This document shows positions 15,069 to 22,564 of a stretch of 23,286 nucleotides of DNA, in pieces. This DNA comes from an uncultured Oscillospiraceae bacterium. GTDB lineage: Bacteria > Bacillota > Clostridia > Oscillospirales > Ruminococcaceae. The stretch is from contig CAJUMS010000043.1 in NCBI GenBank assembly GCA_910587465.1, positions 1 to 23,286 of the forward strand, given 5' to 3'. The notes beneath the pieces were generated by a model. The model was not told where the DNA came from, did no database searches, and was given only the letters and a program-made list of their open reading frames with translations. A program made the translations under genes and the position numbers. Each line of letters begins with the position of its first letter. Positions within the stretch are counted from its first letter, which is position 1.

Positions 15069-16667
15069 TTATTTTGCGTACTCTATCATTCTGCTTTCGC
15101 GAATGAGATTTACCTTGATCTGACCCGGGTACTCCATTTCGTCCTCGATACGTTTTGCGATATCGCGCGCGAGCACCTTCATATCGTCATCGGTGATATG
15201 TTCGGGCTTTACCATAATGCGAACCTCGCGACCCGCCTGAATAGCAAACGATTTGTCTACGCCGCTGTACGAGTTGCATATCTCTTCAAGCTTTTCAAGG
15301 CGCTTAATGTAGTTTTCGTAGTTTTCGGAACGCGCCGCGGGACGTGCCGCGCTGATAGCGTCTGCCGCCTGAACCAGACACGCGATAACGGTGCGGCATT
15401 CCACATCGCCGTGGTGAGCCTCGATAGCGTGAATGACCTCGGGATTTTCCTTGTATTTCTTACATACGTCAACACCTATCTGAACGTGAGAGCCCTCGAT
15501 CTCGTGGTCAAGCGACTTTCCTATATCGTGCAGAAGACCCGCGCGTCTCGCCAGAGCCGCGTCAACGCCTAGCTCGCTTGCCATGATGCCCGCCAGATGA
15601 GCGACCTCGATAGAGTGGTTGAGAACATTCTGTCTGAACGAAGTCCTATACTTCAATCTACCGATAAGCCGTACCAGCTCGTGGTTAAGACCGTTGACGT
15701 TGGTTTCGAGGACGGCTCTCTCACCTTCCTGCTTAATGCGGAGCTCGACCTCCTTACGCGCCTTTTCGACTGTTTCCTCGATCCTCGCCGGGTGTATACG
15801 ACCATCTTGAATAAGTCTCTCCAGAGCAATACGCGCGATCTCACGGCGCACATGATCGAAACAAGACAGCGTGATAGCCTCGGGAGTATCGTCGATGATA
15901 AGATCGACGCCGGTAAGCGTTTCGAGAGCACGGATATTACGGCCCTCGCGCCCGATAATGCGTCCTTTCATCTCGTCGTTCGGGATAGCCACGACCGACA
16001 CAGCCGTCTCGGAAACGGTATCCGCCGCCAGTCTCGCGATAGCGAGCGAGATGTATTCTCTTGCCTTTTCGTCACACTCATCCTTGAGCTTCTGCTCGTA
16101 ACCGCTGATTTTCAACGCCTTTTCGTGGTTCAGCTCGCTGTCGAGCATTTCAAGCAAGTGTTCCTTCGCCTGATCCTGAGTAAAACCCGATATCCTCTCG
16201 AGGATATCCATCTGTCCCGCTTTGAGCTGCTCAGCCTCGGCGATCTTTTCGTCGGCTTTCTTATGCTTCTGGTGAAGCTGCTCCTCAAGCTTCTCCATTT
16301 TGTCGGTTTTCTTGTCAAGGTTCTCTTCCTTCTGAGCTATCCTGCGCTCCGAACGTGAAACCTCTCCCCTGCGTTCCTTGAGTTCCTTTTCCGTTTCGCT
16401 TTTCATCCGCTGGATATCTTTCTCGGCGTTTGAGCGCATTGCGTAAATTTCATCCTTTGCCTCGACAAGCGCGGATTTTTTCAGCGATTCGGCTTTCTCT
16501 CCTGCCTCTTCGACAATTCTTGCCGCTTCCTTTTCAGCTGACTCAAACTGTGCTTCGGCGGTTTTTATGCGGTTTTTTATGCCTGCCCGAAAGCAGAAGT
16601 ATCCGCTTACGACTACACCGAGTATCAGCGATGAGACCATGCCAATTATTGCGACGTACAATTCCAT
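15069..16667 (-). CDS. rny: Ribonuclease Y
   Basis: RNase Y is a membrane-anchored endoribonuclease that starts mRNA decay in many Firmicutes. The 532-residue protein, normal for the family, has an N-terminal membrane helix (about 4-25), a long charged coiled coil (about 35-200), a KH RNA-binding domain with GRIIGREGRNIRAL (235-248), and an HD metal-dependent phosphohydrolase domain with H351, H380-D381 (LLHDIGK) and D436 (AADAIS). The C-terminal region keeps EYPGQIKVNLIRE. The start is preceded by AAGGAGGGG. It has a near-consensus promoter 66 bp upstream of its ATG and possibly a second distal one. Confidence 0.98.
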   Translation of the reverse strand: MELYVAIIGMVSSLILGVVVSGYFCFRAGIKNRIKTAEAQFESAEKEAARIVEEAGEKAESLKKSALVEAKDEIYAMRSNAEKDIQRMKSETEKELKERRGEVSRSERRIAQKEENLDKKTDKMEKLEEQLHQKHKKADEKIAEAEQLKAGQMDILERISGFTQDQAKEHLLEMLDSELNHEKALKISGYEQKLKDECDEKAREYISLAIARLAADTVSETAVSVVAIPNDEMKGRIIGREGRNIRALETLTGVDLIIDDTPEAITLSCFDHVRREIARIALERLIQDGRIHPARIEETVEKARKEVELRIKQEGERAVLETNVNGLNHELVRLIGRLKYRTSFRQNVLNHSIEVAHLAGIMASELGVDAALARRAGLLHDIGKSLDHEIEGSHVQIGVDVCKKYKENPEVIHAIEAHHGDVECRTVIACLVQAADAISAARPAARSENYENYIKRLEKLEEICNSYSGVDKSFAIQAGREVRIMVKPEHITDDDMKVLARDIAKRIEDEMEYPGQIKVNLIRESRMIEYAK

Positions 16668-16732
16668 TTGTCGTTTTCCCCTCCTTATTTAAACTCGCGC
16701 GCCCGCGGCGCACGGCAATAATTCGGCGGAAA

Positions 16733-16761
16733 ATTATACAATTCTTGATGACAACTGTAAA
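16733..16761 (-). promoter_or_regulatory. proximal promoter of rny
   Basis: On the minus strand, TTTACA (16756-16761) and consensus TATAAT (16733-16738) are 17 bp apart. The rny ATG lies about 66 bp downstream of the -10. Confidence 0.75.
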
Positions 16762-17049
16762 CCGGGCGAGCAAAGCTCTCCCGATATCTGTCATTCTACC
16801 CCCTAATGATGTTCAACGATATATTTCTGTGAACGGCGGAAAATATATATGGGAAAATTCGCCAAGCGAATCCGTTAAAGCCGCCGCCCGATAAAATAAA
16901 GCGCATACGCGCAAACTAAAGATAAGGATGTAAAATTAAGGATAAATATCCGTAAATCGTACATTTCCCGCCACAACGTTATATAAAAATAGCATCATAA
17001 ACGTCAAAGCAATTTTCAAAGCTTCCAGCCTTAAAAAGAGCCTATTTAT

Positions 17050-17078
17050 ATTTTACAACAAAATGACTAAATTGTCAA
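17050..17078 (-). promoter_or_regulatory. distal minus-strand promoter (rny leader or small RNA)
   Basis: On the minus strand, consensus TTGACA (17073-17078) and TAAAAT (17050-17055) are 17 bp apart. The nearest gene downstream is rny, about 375 bp away, and no open reading frame of its own follows closely. Confidence 0.65.
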
Positions 17079-17181
17079 GTGAAATAGTCAAATTATTTCG
17101 GCATTTTTTTTAAATTTTATCTGTAATGTTGAAAAAAGGAAATAGTTGTTCGGGATAGTCAAAAAAATCCACGAAAACTTC

Positions 17182-17210
17182 TTGATTTTCCCATTGGAAT
17201 ATGTTAAAAT
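17182..17210 (+). promoter_or_regulatory. promoter of the moxR-DUF58 operon
   Basis: TTGATT (17182-17187) and TAAAAT (17205-17210) are 17 bp apart, with TGT ahead of the -10. A GGAAAGG ribosome binding site follows ahead of the ATG at 17282, leaving a leader of about 65 nt. Confidence 0.78.
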
Positions 17211-17281
17211 ATATATGTATATTTTTTTGCAGCAACAAGCAATAATTTTTTATCAACATCAATAAAAAGGAAAGGTTAAGA

Positions 17282-18235
17282 ATGTCAGAAAGATTTCAAC
17301 ATCAGTATCTCCTCGCGGACCTCGCGAAAGAGATATCAAAGGTGATAAAAGGCAAGGATGACGCGCTTCTTATAATATTGACGGGACTTCTCGCGCAGGG
17401 TCACGTTCTTATCGAGGACGTTCCCGGCGTCGGAAAGACAACGCTTGCAATGGCGCTCGGAAAGGCTTCGGGATTGTCGTTCAGACGCGCGCAGTTCACT
17501 CCCGACGTTATGGCGTCGGATATCACCGGCTTTACAATGTTCAACAAAGAAGAAAACCGCTTTGAATACCGCTCGGGTCTGGTAATGACGAATATCCTGC
17601 TTGCGGACGAGATAAACCGTACCTCGCCGAAAACGCAGTCGGCTCTTCTCGAGGCAATGGAGGAAAAACGCGTGACTGTAGACGGCATGGTTCATGAGCT
17701 TCCGTACCCGTTTATGGTAATCGCGACGCAGAACTCGCAGGGCTACGTCGGAACGTTCCCGCTGCCCGAGGCACAGCTTGACCGCTTTATGATGAAGATA
17801 AGTATGGGATATCCCACTATCGAGGAGGAAAAGCAGATAATGCTGGATCGTCTTTCGGGCAATCCCGTAAACGAGATAGAAAACGTGATGAGTATAGATC
17901 AGGTTGCGGACTGCATAGAGGATATCGGTGAGATCAACTTTGCCGAGAGTCTTTGCCGATATGTCGCGGAGCTTACCGCCGCGACGCGCAATCACCCTGC
18001 CGTAGCCCTTGGCGCGAGCCCGAGAGCTTCCGTCGCGATAATGCAGGCGTCGCGCGCGTTCGCGTATCTGCGCGGACGAGATTACGTTATCCCCGAGGAC
18101 ATCGTGCGGCTGATGATCCCCGTTTTCGAGCACAGGATAGTCCTTCGTCAGGAGACCCGCGTAAACAGACGATCCGTGCGTTCGGTTCTCGAGGACGTGG
18201 TAAGCTCGGTAACGCCGCCCGTAAGACGGAGCTGA
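17282..18235 (+). CDS. MoxR-family AAA+ ATPase
   Basis: MoxR ATPases act as chaperones that help assemble or activate partner proteins, often encoded beside DUF58 proteins. This 317-residue protein has Walker A DVPGVGKTT (46-54), Walker B LLADEINR (106-113), sensor 1 ATQN (148-151) and the family segment GTFPLPEAQLDRFMM (157-171). GASPRA in the C-terminal lid carries the sensor 2 arginine. Length and motifs are complete. It is the first gene of an operon: its stop is only 2 bp before the DUF58 start, whose ribosome binding site lies within the end of this gene. Confidence 0.95.
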   Translation: MSERFQHQYLLADLAKEISKVIKGKDDALLIILTGLLAQGHVLIEDVPGVGKTTLAMALGKASGLSFRRAQFTPDVMASDITGFTMFNKEENRFEYRSGLVMTNILLADEINRTSPKTQSALLEAMEEKRVTVDGMVHELPYPFMVIATQNSQGYVGTFPLPEAQLDRFMMKISMGYPTIEEEKQIMLDRLSGNPVNEIENVMSIDQVADCIEDIGEINFAESLCRYVAELTAATRNHPAVALGASPRASVAIMQASRAFAYLRGRDYVIPEDIVRLMIPVFEHRIVLRQETRVNRRSVRSVLEDVVSSVTPPVRRS

Positions 18236-18237
18236 TC

Positions 18238-19422
18238 ATGGCAAGAAATCGGGTTTTATATGTTCTTACTGCAGTAGGGTGCGTTATCTTTTCAATGGCG
18301 TACACCAGCAAGATATCGGCGGTGCTGTTGTTCGCGGTGCTGCTCTATCCCGTAGCCGCGGCTGTTTTCGCGTTAGTGCTCCTGCTCGGCGTAAAGGCCG
18401 AGTTTACAACAAAGCGCATAGTCACGGATAAAAACGAGCCGTTTGACATTTCAATAACATTGAAAAACAGATCTATCCTTCCCGGAGTGCCCGTTGAGGT
18501 GTATTGTCATATTCCCGACCGCGAGGTCGGACTTTTCGCCGATAAAAGAGTGTTCGCGTCCATCTCTCCGTTAGGTCAGGCGCGTTTGTCGATAGGCTGC
18601 GTGCATAAGTACAGGGGGAGCTTTACCTGCCGCATACACTCGCTGTCGTTTGTCGACCCTTTAAGGATAATACGTCTCACGAAAAAGCAGAAGCACACCA
18701 TGTCAATGGTATTCCTCCCGAGAAAGCTCAAGCTCGCGGATATACTGTCGACCTCCGCGGGAGAGCAGAGTTTTTCCCCTAAGAAGCCGATAACCTCCGA
18801 GCGCGAGGATTTTTCTCACGTCCGCGGCTACCGTGAGGGCGATATTATGCAGCTTGTTCACTGGAAGCTCACTGCAAAGCAGGATGAGCTGATGATAAAG
18901 CAGTTTGACAGCGTAAACGACGTTCACGCGGCGGTGCTTTGCGACTTCAACGTCTACCCCGGAGAGTGCAACATAATGCTGCGCTCGGATACGGTCATAG
19001 AGACGGCGCTCGCGTTCGTCCGCGAGGCGGTCAACAAGGGCATATACTGCTCGGTGGAGACAGGCGAGCTTTCGCTGCACGATTCCGTGTCCGTATACGA
19101 CGACCCTACGTTCAACAGATTCTTCGAACTGATGTCGGTCATTCCCGCAAAGATTGACGTTGCGGATTTCATATACACTATCGATAATGTTGACCTTGAA
19201 AGCACCTCCGCTGTTATAATGATAACGACCGAGCTTTCGGAGGAACTGCTTGCGAGGGCAAAAGCGGCGGCACAGCATACGGCGGTTTTCTACGCGTATA
19301 TCAACCTTTCATTGAGAGAATTGCCACGCGATTTCAGCGAGGATCAGCTTGTGTTTCTGAATATCCGCCGCGCTGGTGAAAGAGGACTGCACGCCGCGGC
19401 CGAACACATAAACGACGGCTGA
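18238..19422 (+). CDS. DUF58 domain-containing membrane protein
   Basis: A 394-residue protein starting at the ATG at 18238 (MARNRVLYV), which has GGAG in the end of the moxR-like gene. A longer reading frame upstream overlaps that gene and is not credible. Two hydrophobic segments near the N-terminus (about 6-22 and 27-50) anchor it. Residues about 175-225 hold the DUF58 signature: HVRGYREGDIMQLVHWKLTA, followed by IKQFD. The C-terminal half has a vWA-like pattern. DUF58 proteins are usual partners of MoxR ATPases. A transglutaminase-like gene often follows in such clusters, but here a 73-residue protein does instead. The partner relationship is inferred from context. Confidence 0.93.
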   Translation: MARNRVLYVLTAVGCVIFSMAYTSKISAVLLFAVLLYPVAAAVFALVLLLGVKAEFTTKRIVTDKNEPFDISITLKNRSILPGVPVEVYCHIPDREVGLFADKRVFASISPLGQARLSIGCVHKYRGSFTCRIHSLSFVDPLRIIRLTKKQKHTMSMVFLPRKLKLADILSTSAGEQSFSPKKPITSEREDFSHVRGYREGDIMQLVHWKLTAKQDELMIKQFDSVNDVHAAVLCDFNVYPGECNIMLRSDTVIETALAFVREAVNKGIYCSVETGELSLHDSVSVYDDPTFNRFFELMSVIPAKIDVADFIYTIDNVDLESTSAVIMITTELSEELLARAKAAAQHTAVFYAYINLSLRELPRDFSEDQLVFLNIRRAGERGLHAAAEHINDG

Positions 19423-19454
19423 ACGCCGTAAAAATACAAGAAAGAGGTAATCAT

Positions 19455-19676
19455 ATGGATATCAAAGCAAAAATTGACGAGGTCGTAAATAAGGTAAAGA
19501 ACGACAAGGGCTTTGCCGAAAAATTCCAGAAGGAGCCGATAAAGGCTGTTGAGGAGGTACTCGGAGTAGACCTCCCCGACGACGCTATCAAAAATATCAT
19601 CGACGGCGTAAAAGCCAAGATCAATATCGAAGACATAAAGGGCAAGATCGGCGGACTGTTTGGTGGAAACAAGTAA
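19455..19676 (+). CDS. small helical protein resembling a nitrile-hydratase-type leader peptide
   Basis: A 73-residue, charged, helical protein. The ATG is preceded by AAGAGG and lies 32 bp after the DUF58 gene, ahead of a strong terminator, so it is the last gene of the operon. FAEKFQKEPIKAVEEVLGVD (20-39) followed by LPDDAIKNI resembles the F-x(5)-P-x(2)-A-x(3)-LG-(I/V)-x-LP pattern of NHLP/Nif11-type leader peptides of modified peptides, and it ends KIGGLFGGNK with glycine pairs. There is no obvious core peptide rich in Cys, Ser or Thr, and no maturation or export gene nearby, so a plain small regulatory or structural protein is at least as likely. Confidence 0.8.
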   Translation: MDIKAKIDEVVNKVKNDKGFAEKFQKEPIKAVEEVLGVDLPDDAIKNIIDGVKAKINIEDIKGKIGGLFGGNK

Positions 19677-19692
19677 ATAAAAAGCGAGCGGA

Positions 19693-19738
19693 CCGCCCCG
19701 ATTTGTGTATACAGATCGGGGCGGCTTTTATATTGTTT
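19693..19738 (+). terminator. terminator of the moxR-DUF58 operon
   Basis: A perfect 10-bp GC-rich stem, CCGCCCCGAT (19693-19702) with ATCGGGGCGG (19715-19724), is followed by CTTTTATATTGTTTT. The tail overlaps the stop codon of the convergent minus-strand SLOG-like gene. Confidence 0.9.
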
Positions 19739-20198
19739 TCGCAAGATTTTTGACCGTTTTCTTTTTCCTTTTCGCGTATTCTACGGTTTGATACGCGCCG
19801 CCGCTGTCATGCTCAATACAGCAGATGATCATATCGGAGCGGTCGACCATTAAACGATTGCGGACTTGAAAAGCGCCTTTGAAGTGACTGTCCAAAGATC
19901 GTTGGCATATTTCGATCTCGTTGTAGTATTCTTCAAACGCGGCAGTATTTTTGCGGTATTCCTTTGTCATATACGGCAGCACGAGTACAAGGCTGCTGTT
20001 TCCGTAATCAAGTTCTTTTTGTGTTCGCCTTACAGCGGACGCCGCCATTATGTCAAAATCTCCGTTTCGTCCCACAAGAAATTCAACGTATTCCTTTGAC
20101 CTTATCAGCGTTCTGATCTCCTCAACAAGAGAGTTATCGACATCAAGCGGATTTGAAATCTGCCGATGACCGAAAAAGCTTACAGTATAAATGTTCAT
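19728..20198 (-). CDS. SLOG-superfamily-like protein (putative nucleotide-binding)
   Basis: A 156-residue soluble protein. VSFFGHRQI (6-14) at the N-terminus and FLVGRNGDFDIMAASAV (40-56) match the Rossmann-like start and G-x-x-G-D-F-D pattern of the SLOG/DUF1273-like families, which are thought to bind nucleotides or nucleotide-derived ligands. The C-terminal SDMIICCIEHDSGGAYQTVEYA adds the second conserved region, with a GGA loop before a helix. The ATG has GGAGG close upstream. Divergent to it are two small XRE-type regulators, and the shared 117-bp intergenic region carries a palindrome over its -10. The function is unknown; some SLOG proteins act in defence, but nothing here proves this. 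Confidence 0.75.
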   Translation of the reverse strand: MNIYTVSFFGHRQISNPLDVDNSLVEEIRTLIRSKEYVEFLVGRNGDFDIMAASAVRRTQKELDYGNSSLVLVLPYMTKEYRKNTAAFEEYYNEIEICQRSLDSHFKGAFQVRNRLMVDRSDMIICCIEHDSGGAYQTVEYAKRKKKTVKNLAKTI

Positions 20199-20235
20199 AG
20201 CTCCTCCAATTGACTTGAAGAAATATTTTATTGAT

Positions 20236-20261
20236 TGTAATACAATATAAATTGTATCACA
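20236..20261. promoter_or_regulatory. palindromic candidate operator in the SLOG/XRE divergent region
   Basis: ATACAAT (20240-20246) and ATTGTAT (20251-20257) form a 7-bp inverted repeat around a four-base AT spacer. After one mismatch, three more pairs extend each arm (20236-20238 with 20259-20261). It covers the -10 of the minus-strand promoter, so a bound repressor would block it. One of the adjacent XRE-type proteins is the obvious candidate; this is inference. Confidence 0.65.
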
Positions 20262-20279
20262 TCTAATTCAAAAAGTCAA
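20251..20279 (-). promoter_or_regulatory. promoter of the SLOG-like gene
   Basis: On the minus strand, TTGACT (20274-20279) and TACAAT (20251-20256) are 17 bp apart. The start codon lies about 53 bp downstream of the -10. Confidence 0.68.
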
Positions 20280-20295
20280 TCTGCTATGATAAAAT
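20267..20295 (+). promoter_or_regulatory. possible promoter of the XRE pair
   Basis: TAAAAT (20290-20295) with TGA before it is an extended -10; the -35 TTCAAA (20267-20272) at 17 bp is weak. It overlaps the divergent SLOG promoter's -35. The leader would be very short, ending at the GGGGGGAG ribosome binding site. Confidence 0.4.
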
Positions 20296-20315
20296 ATTTA
20301 AGAGGGGGGAGTGCT

Positions 20316-20549
20316 ATGAAAGAGGCGTACTATGGGCTATATAAGAGAATAGGTCTTAAAATCAGCTATTACCGTAAGCTGCGCGGACTTACGCAGGAAC
20401 AGCTTGCCGAAAAGATAGACAAGAACACAGCTTTTATCGGCGCGGTAGAAGCGCCAAACGTCAACCGCACGGTTTCCCTTGACACGTTGTTTGATATTGC
20501 TGATGTTTTGGATGTACCGCCTTATAAATTCCTTCTTGATGACGAGTGA
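20316..20549 (+). CDS. XRE-family helix-turn-helix regulator
   Basis: A 77-residue single-domain DNA-binding protein. The start is the ATG at 20316 (MKEAYYG), with GGGGGGAG five bases upstream; an in-frame ATG 30 bp earlier has no such site. A Cro/C1-type helix-turn-helix spans about 10-70: IGLKISYYRKLRGLTQEQLA, KNTAFIGAVE and SLDTLFDIADVLDVPPYKFL. The usual SxxxISxxE recognition stretch reads NTAFIGAVE here. It has no effector domain. The next gene, another small HTH protein, starts 8 bp downstream. The pair diverges from the SLOG-like gene and may repress it and themselves through the palindrome at 20236-20261. Confidence 0.9.
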   Translation: MKEAYYGLYKRIGLKISYYRKLRGLTQEQLAEKIDKNTAFIGAVEAPNVNRTVSLDTLFDIADVLDVPPYKFLLDDE

Positions 20550-20557
20550 GGCTGAGA

Positions 20558-20758
20558 ATGATAGTATTTGATCCGTTTTGGGAAACTATGAAACAAAAAG
20601 GCATATCCACTTATACCCCTATAAATAAATATAATATCAGCAGCAGTACTACTATACACCGCCTGCGTCATAATCTGGGTGTTACCACACAGCTATTGGA
20701 CAATTTATGCAGAATATTCGATTGTGAAATTGAGGATATAGTGAAATATGAAAAATAA
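20558..20758 (+). CDS. small Cro/C1-type helix-turn-helix protein
   Basis: A 66-residue protein in the HTH_26 (Cro/C1-type) style: MKQKGISTYTPINKY, then SSSTTIHRLRHNLGVTTQLL, and LCRIFDCEIEDIVKYEK at the C-terminus, which is the family's typical ending. The start is the ATG at 20558, six bases after GTGAGG; a GTG four codons earlier overlaps the previous stop and is a possible alternative. It is transcribed with the XRE gene before it and ends at a 10-bp hairpin that touches its stop codon. Whether the two regulators act together is not visible from sequence. Confidence 0.87.
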   Translation: MIVFDPFWETMKQKGISTYTPINKYNISSSTTIHRLRHNLGVTTQLLDNLCRIFDCEIEDIVKYEK

Positions 20759-20788
20759 GCTCCCGTCGAAAAACGGGAGCTTTAAATT
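20750..20788. terminator. bidirectional terminator between the XRE pair and glgB
   Basis: AAGCTCCCGT (20757-20766) pairs perfectly with ACGGGAGCTT (20773-20782) around a six-base loop. The minus-strand side has a TTATTTTT tract, good for glgB; the plus-strand tail TTTAAATT is weaker. Confidence 0.85.
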
Positions 20789-22544
20789 ATTCAACCTGTA
20801 ACAACACTCCGGAATATTTCGGCAGCGTAAATTTAGTAAGCCCAAATTTACAATTATCGGGAGTGTCCCCGCCGAATTTATTCCAGTCGGTATGGAGCAG
20901 CAGCTTTGACTTTTCGTAACCCTCGACAGAGTACTCCTTTTCGGCGTCGCTGAGATTGAACACCGCTACAAGCGTTTCCTTGGAGCTTTTGCGCTCGATA
21001 GCGTAGATACAGTTTGCGGTGTTGTCGCAGTCTATCCAGCGGAAACCATCGTTTTGGTAGTCCTGCTCGTAGAACGCCGAGTGGGTGAGATAGAGCTTGT
21101 TGAGCATTTTCATAAACACGTTGAAGCTGTCGTGATTGGGATACTTGAGGATATCCCAATCCTGCTCGCGGCTCTCGTCCCATTCGCGTAGCTGCCCAAT
21201 CTCGCCGCCCATAAAGTTGAGCTTCTTGCCGGGGTGCATATACATATACAAATATAGCGCCTTGCCCTGCGGGAATTTGTCGTCGTACTGACCATTCATC
21301 TTCTGTAATATGGTGGCCTTTCCGTGAACGTTCTCGTCGTGCGAGAACGGCAGGATATAGCTTTCGTTATAATAGTACATCATTGAGAACGTCAGCTTGT
21401 GATAGTTATCCGAACGGTATTCGGGAGCGGTGCGGAAGAAGTTCAGCGTATCGTTCATAAAGCCCATATCCCACTTGTAGTCATAGCCGAGACCGCCCCA
21501 ATCTACGGGCTTTGTGACGTTCGGGAAGTTGGTGGAGTCCTCGGCAAACAAAAGCGCATGAGGAATACGCTCTTTTATGCCTTTATTCATGGTCTTGATG
21601 AAGTCGACGCCATTTCCGTTTACGCCGCGCGCCTCCTCGCCCTGCCAGTAGATAATGCGGCTGATGGCGTCCATACGTATGCCGTCAAAGTGGAACTCTT
21701 TAAGCCAGTAGTATGCGCAGGATTGCAGAAAGCTCCTGACCTCTCCGCGGGAATGCATAAAGTTGCAGCTTCCCCACTCGCTCACTCCGACCGCGTTGTT
21801 CGGGTACTCGTAAAGCGCCGTTCCGTCGTAATTTTTCAGACCGTAGCCGTCGACGGCAAAGTGTACTGGAACAAAATCCATTATCACGCCGATATTGTTT
21901 TGGTGGAGCTTGTCGATAAGCTCCATAAGCTGAGCCGCGGTACCGTAACGCGCGGTCGGGCTGAAAAATCCCGTGTTCTGATATCCCCACGATTCGTCGC
22001 AGGGGTGCTCCGAGAGCGGCAGGAACTCTATGTAATTGTAGCCTGTCTCCTTGACGTAGGAGATAAGCCTTTCGGCGATCTCGTCGTAGCGATACCACGA
22101 ATTGTCCTCTTTTCTGCACCACGAACCGAGGTGCATTTCATATATATTCAGCGGCTTGTCGCGGCAGTCGGAGCGCACGGTGAGCCATTTACCGTCGTTG
22201 AACGTATACACGTTCAGGTCACGCAGCACGGACTTGTAATCGGGACGAAGCTCCATTCCAAACCCGTAGATATCACAGTGATCAGTATATCCGCCCGAGC
22301 GGTTATAGATACGGTGAAAGTACTTCTCACCGTCTTTTCCGTGATCGACATACACCTCGAAGAAGTTGCCGTCATTTATGCGGTTCATTTCATACTCTGT
22401 CCAGTCTGTAAATTCTCCGAGCAGGGTAACTCTTGCGGCGCTAGGCGCGAACACTCGGAATATCCAGCCCTCGCCCGCGCGGTGTGCGCCGAGGTATTCA
22501 TACGCGTCAAAGACCTTACCCGTATAAAAGCCGTAAAGATCCAT
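20787..22544 (-). CDS. glgB: 1,4-alpha-glucan (glycogen) branching enzyme
   Basis: GlgB, a GH13 enzyme, cuts alpha-1,4 chains and rejoins them as alpha-1,6 branches in glycogen. An N-terminal CBM48-like domain (about 20-105) includes FRVFAPSAARVTLLGEFTDW. The catalytic barrel shows EMHLGSW (136-142), MDFVPVHFA (222-230), DGIRMDA with nucleophile D292, FAEDS with acid/base E335, and SHDE with D403. MGGEIGQLREWDE follows and an all-beta C-terminal domain closes the protein. At 585 residues it is shorter than the 630-730 of many GlgB proteins, mainly because it lacks the extra N-terminal module. GGAGG precedes the ATG. No other glycogen genes are in view; it is monocistronic and divergent from a tetR gene. 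Confidence 0.96.
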   Translation of the reverse strand: MDLYGFYTGKVFDAYEYLGAHRAGEGWIFRVFAPSAARVTLLGEFTDWTEYEMNRINDGNFFEVYVDHGKDGEKYFHRIYNRSGGYTDHCDIYGFGMELRPDYKSVLRDLNVYTFNDGKWLTVRSDCRDKPLNIYEMHLGSWCRKEDNSWYRYDEIAERLISYVKETGYNYIEFLPLSEHPCDESWGYQNTGFFSPTARYGTAAQLMELIDKLHQNNIGVIMDFVPVHFAVDGYGLKNYDGTALYEYPNNAVGVSEWGSCNFMHSRGEVRSFLQSCAYYWLKEFHFDGIRMDAISRIIYWQGEEARGVNGNGVDFIKTMNKGIKERIPHALLFAEDSTNFPNVTKPVDWGGLGYDYKWDMGFMNDTLNFFRTAPEYRSDNYHKLTFSMMYYYNESYILPFSHDENVHGKATILQKMNGQYDDKFPQGKALYLYMYMHPGKKLNFMGGEIGQLREWDESREQDWDILKYPNHDSFNVFMKMLNKLYLTHSAFYEQDYQNDGFRWIDCDNTANCIYAIERKSSKETLVAVFNLSDAEKEYSVEGYEKSKLLLHTDWNKFGGDTPDNCKFGLTKFTLPKYSGVLLQVE

Positions 22545-22564
22545 ATAATTTCCTCCATGTTATT

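Larger units (their letters stand above)
16668..17281. other. 614-bp intergenic region with divergent promoters and a structured leader
   Basis: No convincing gene is seen. On the minus strand it holds a proximal rny promoter (16733-16761) and a second strong candidate promoter (17050-17078). The roughly 300 bases between include a short GCGC stem followed by TTTATTTT near 16890-16905 and a nested hairpin: CGGCGG (16834-16839) with CCGCCG (16881-16886) enclosing ATTCGC (16857-16862) with GCGAAT (16866-16871). On the plus strand it holds the promoter of the moxR-like operon. The stretch could be a long rny leader or a separate small RNA. Confidence 0.5.

Noticed and set aside
16543..16794. 83-codon minus-strand frame overlapping the rny start
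   Set aside because: It has a GGGGG-like site before its ATG, but it contains the rny promoter and runs out of frame into rny; its Arg-rich tail looks like shadow sequence. A true leader peptide is not excluded.
17953..18237. N-terminal extension of the DUF58 protein into the moxR-like gene
   Set aside because: The extension would overlap moxR by almost 100 codons, is Arg-rich shadow sequence and lacks a ribosome binding site. The ATG at 18238 has one.
20316..20758. toxin-antitoxin pair
   Set aside because: Both small proteins look like DNA-binding HTH proteins; neither has a toxin fold that I can recognise.
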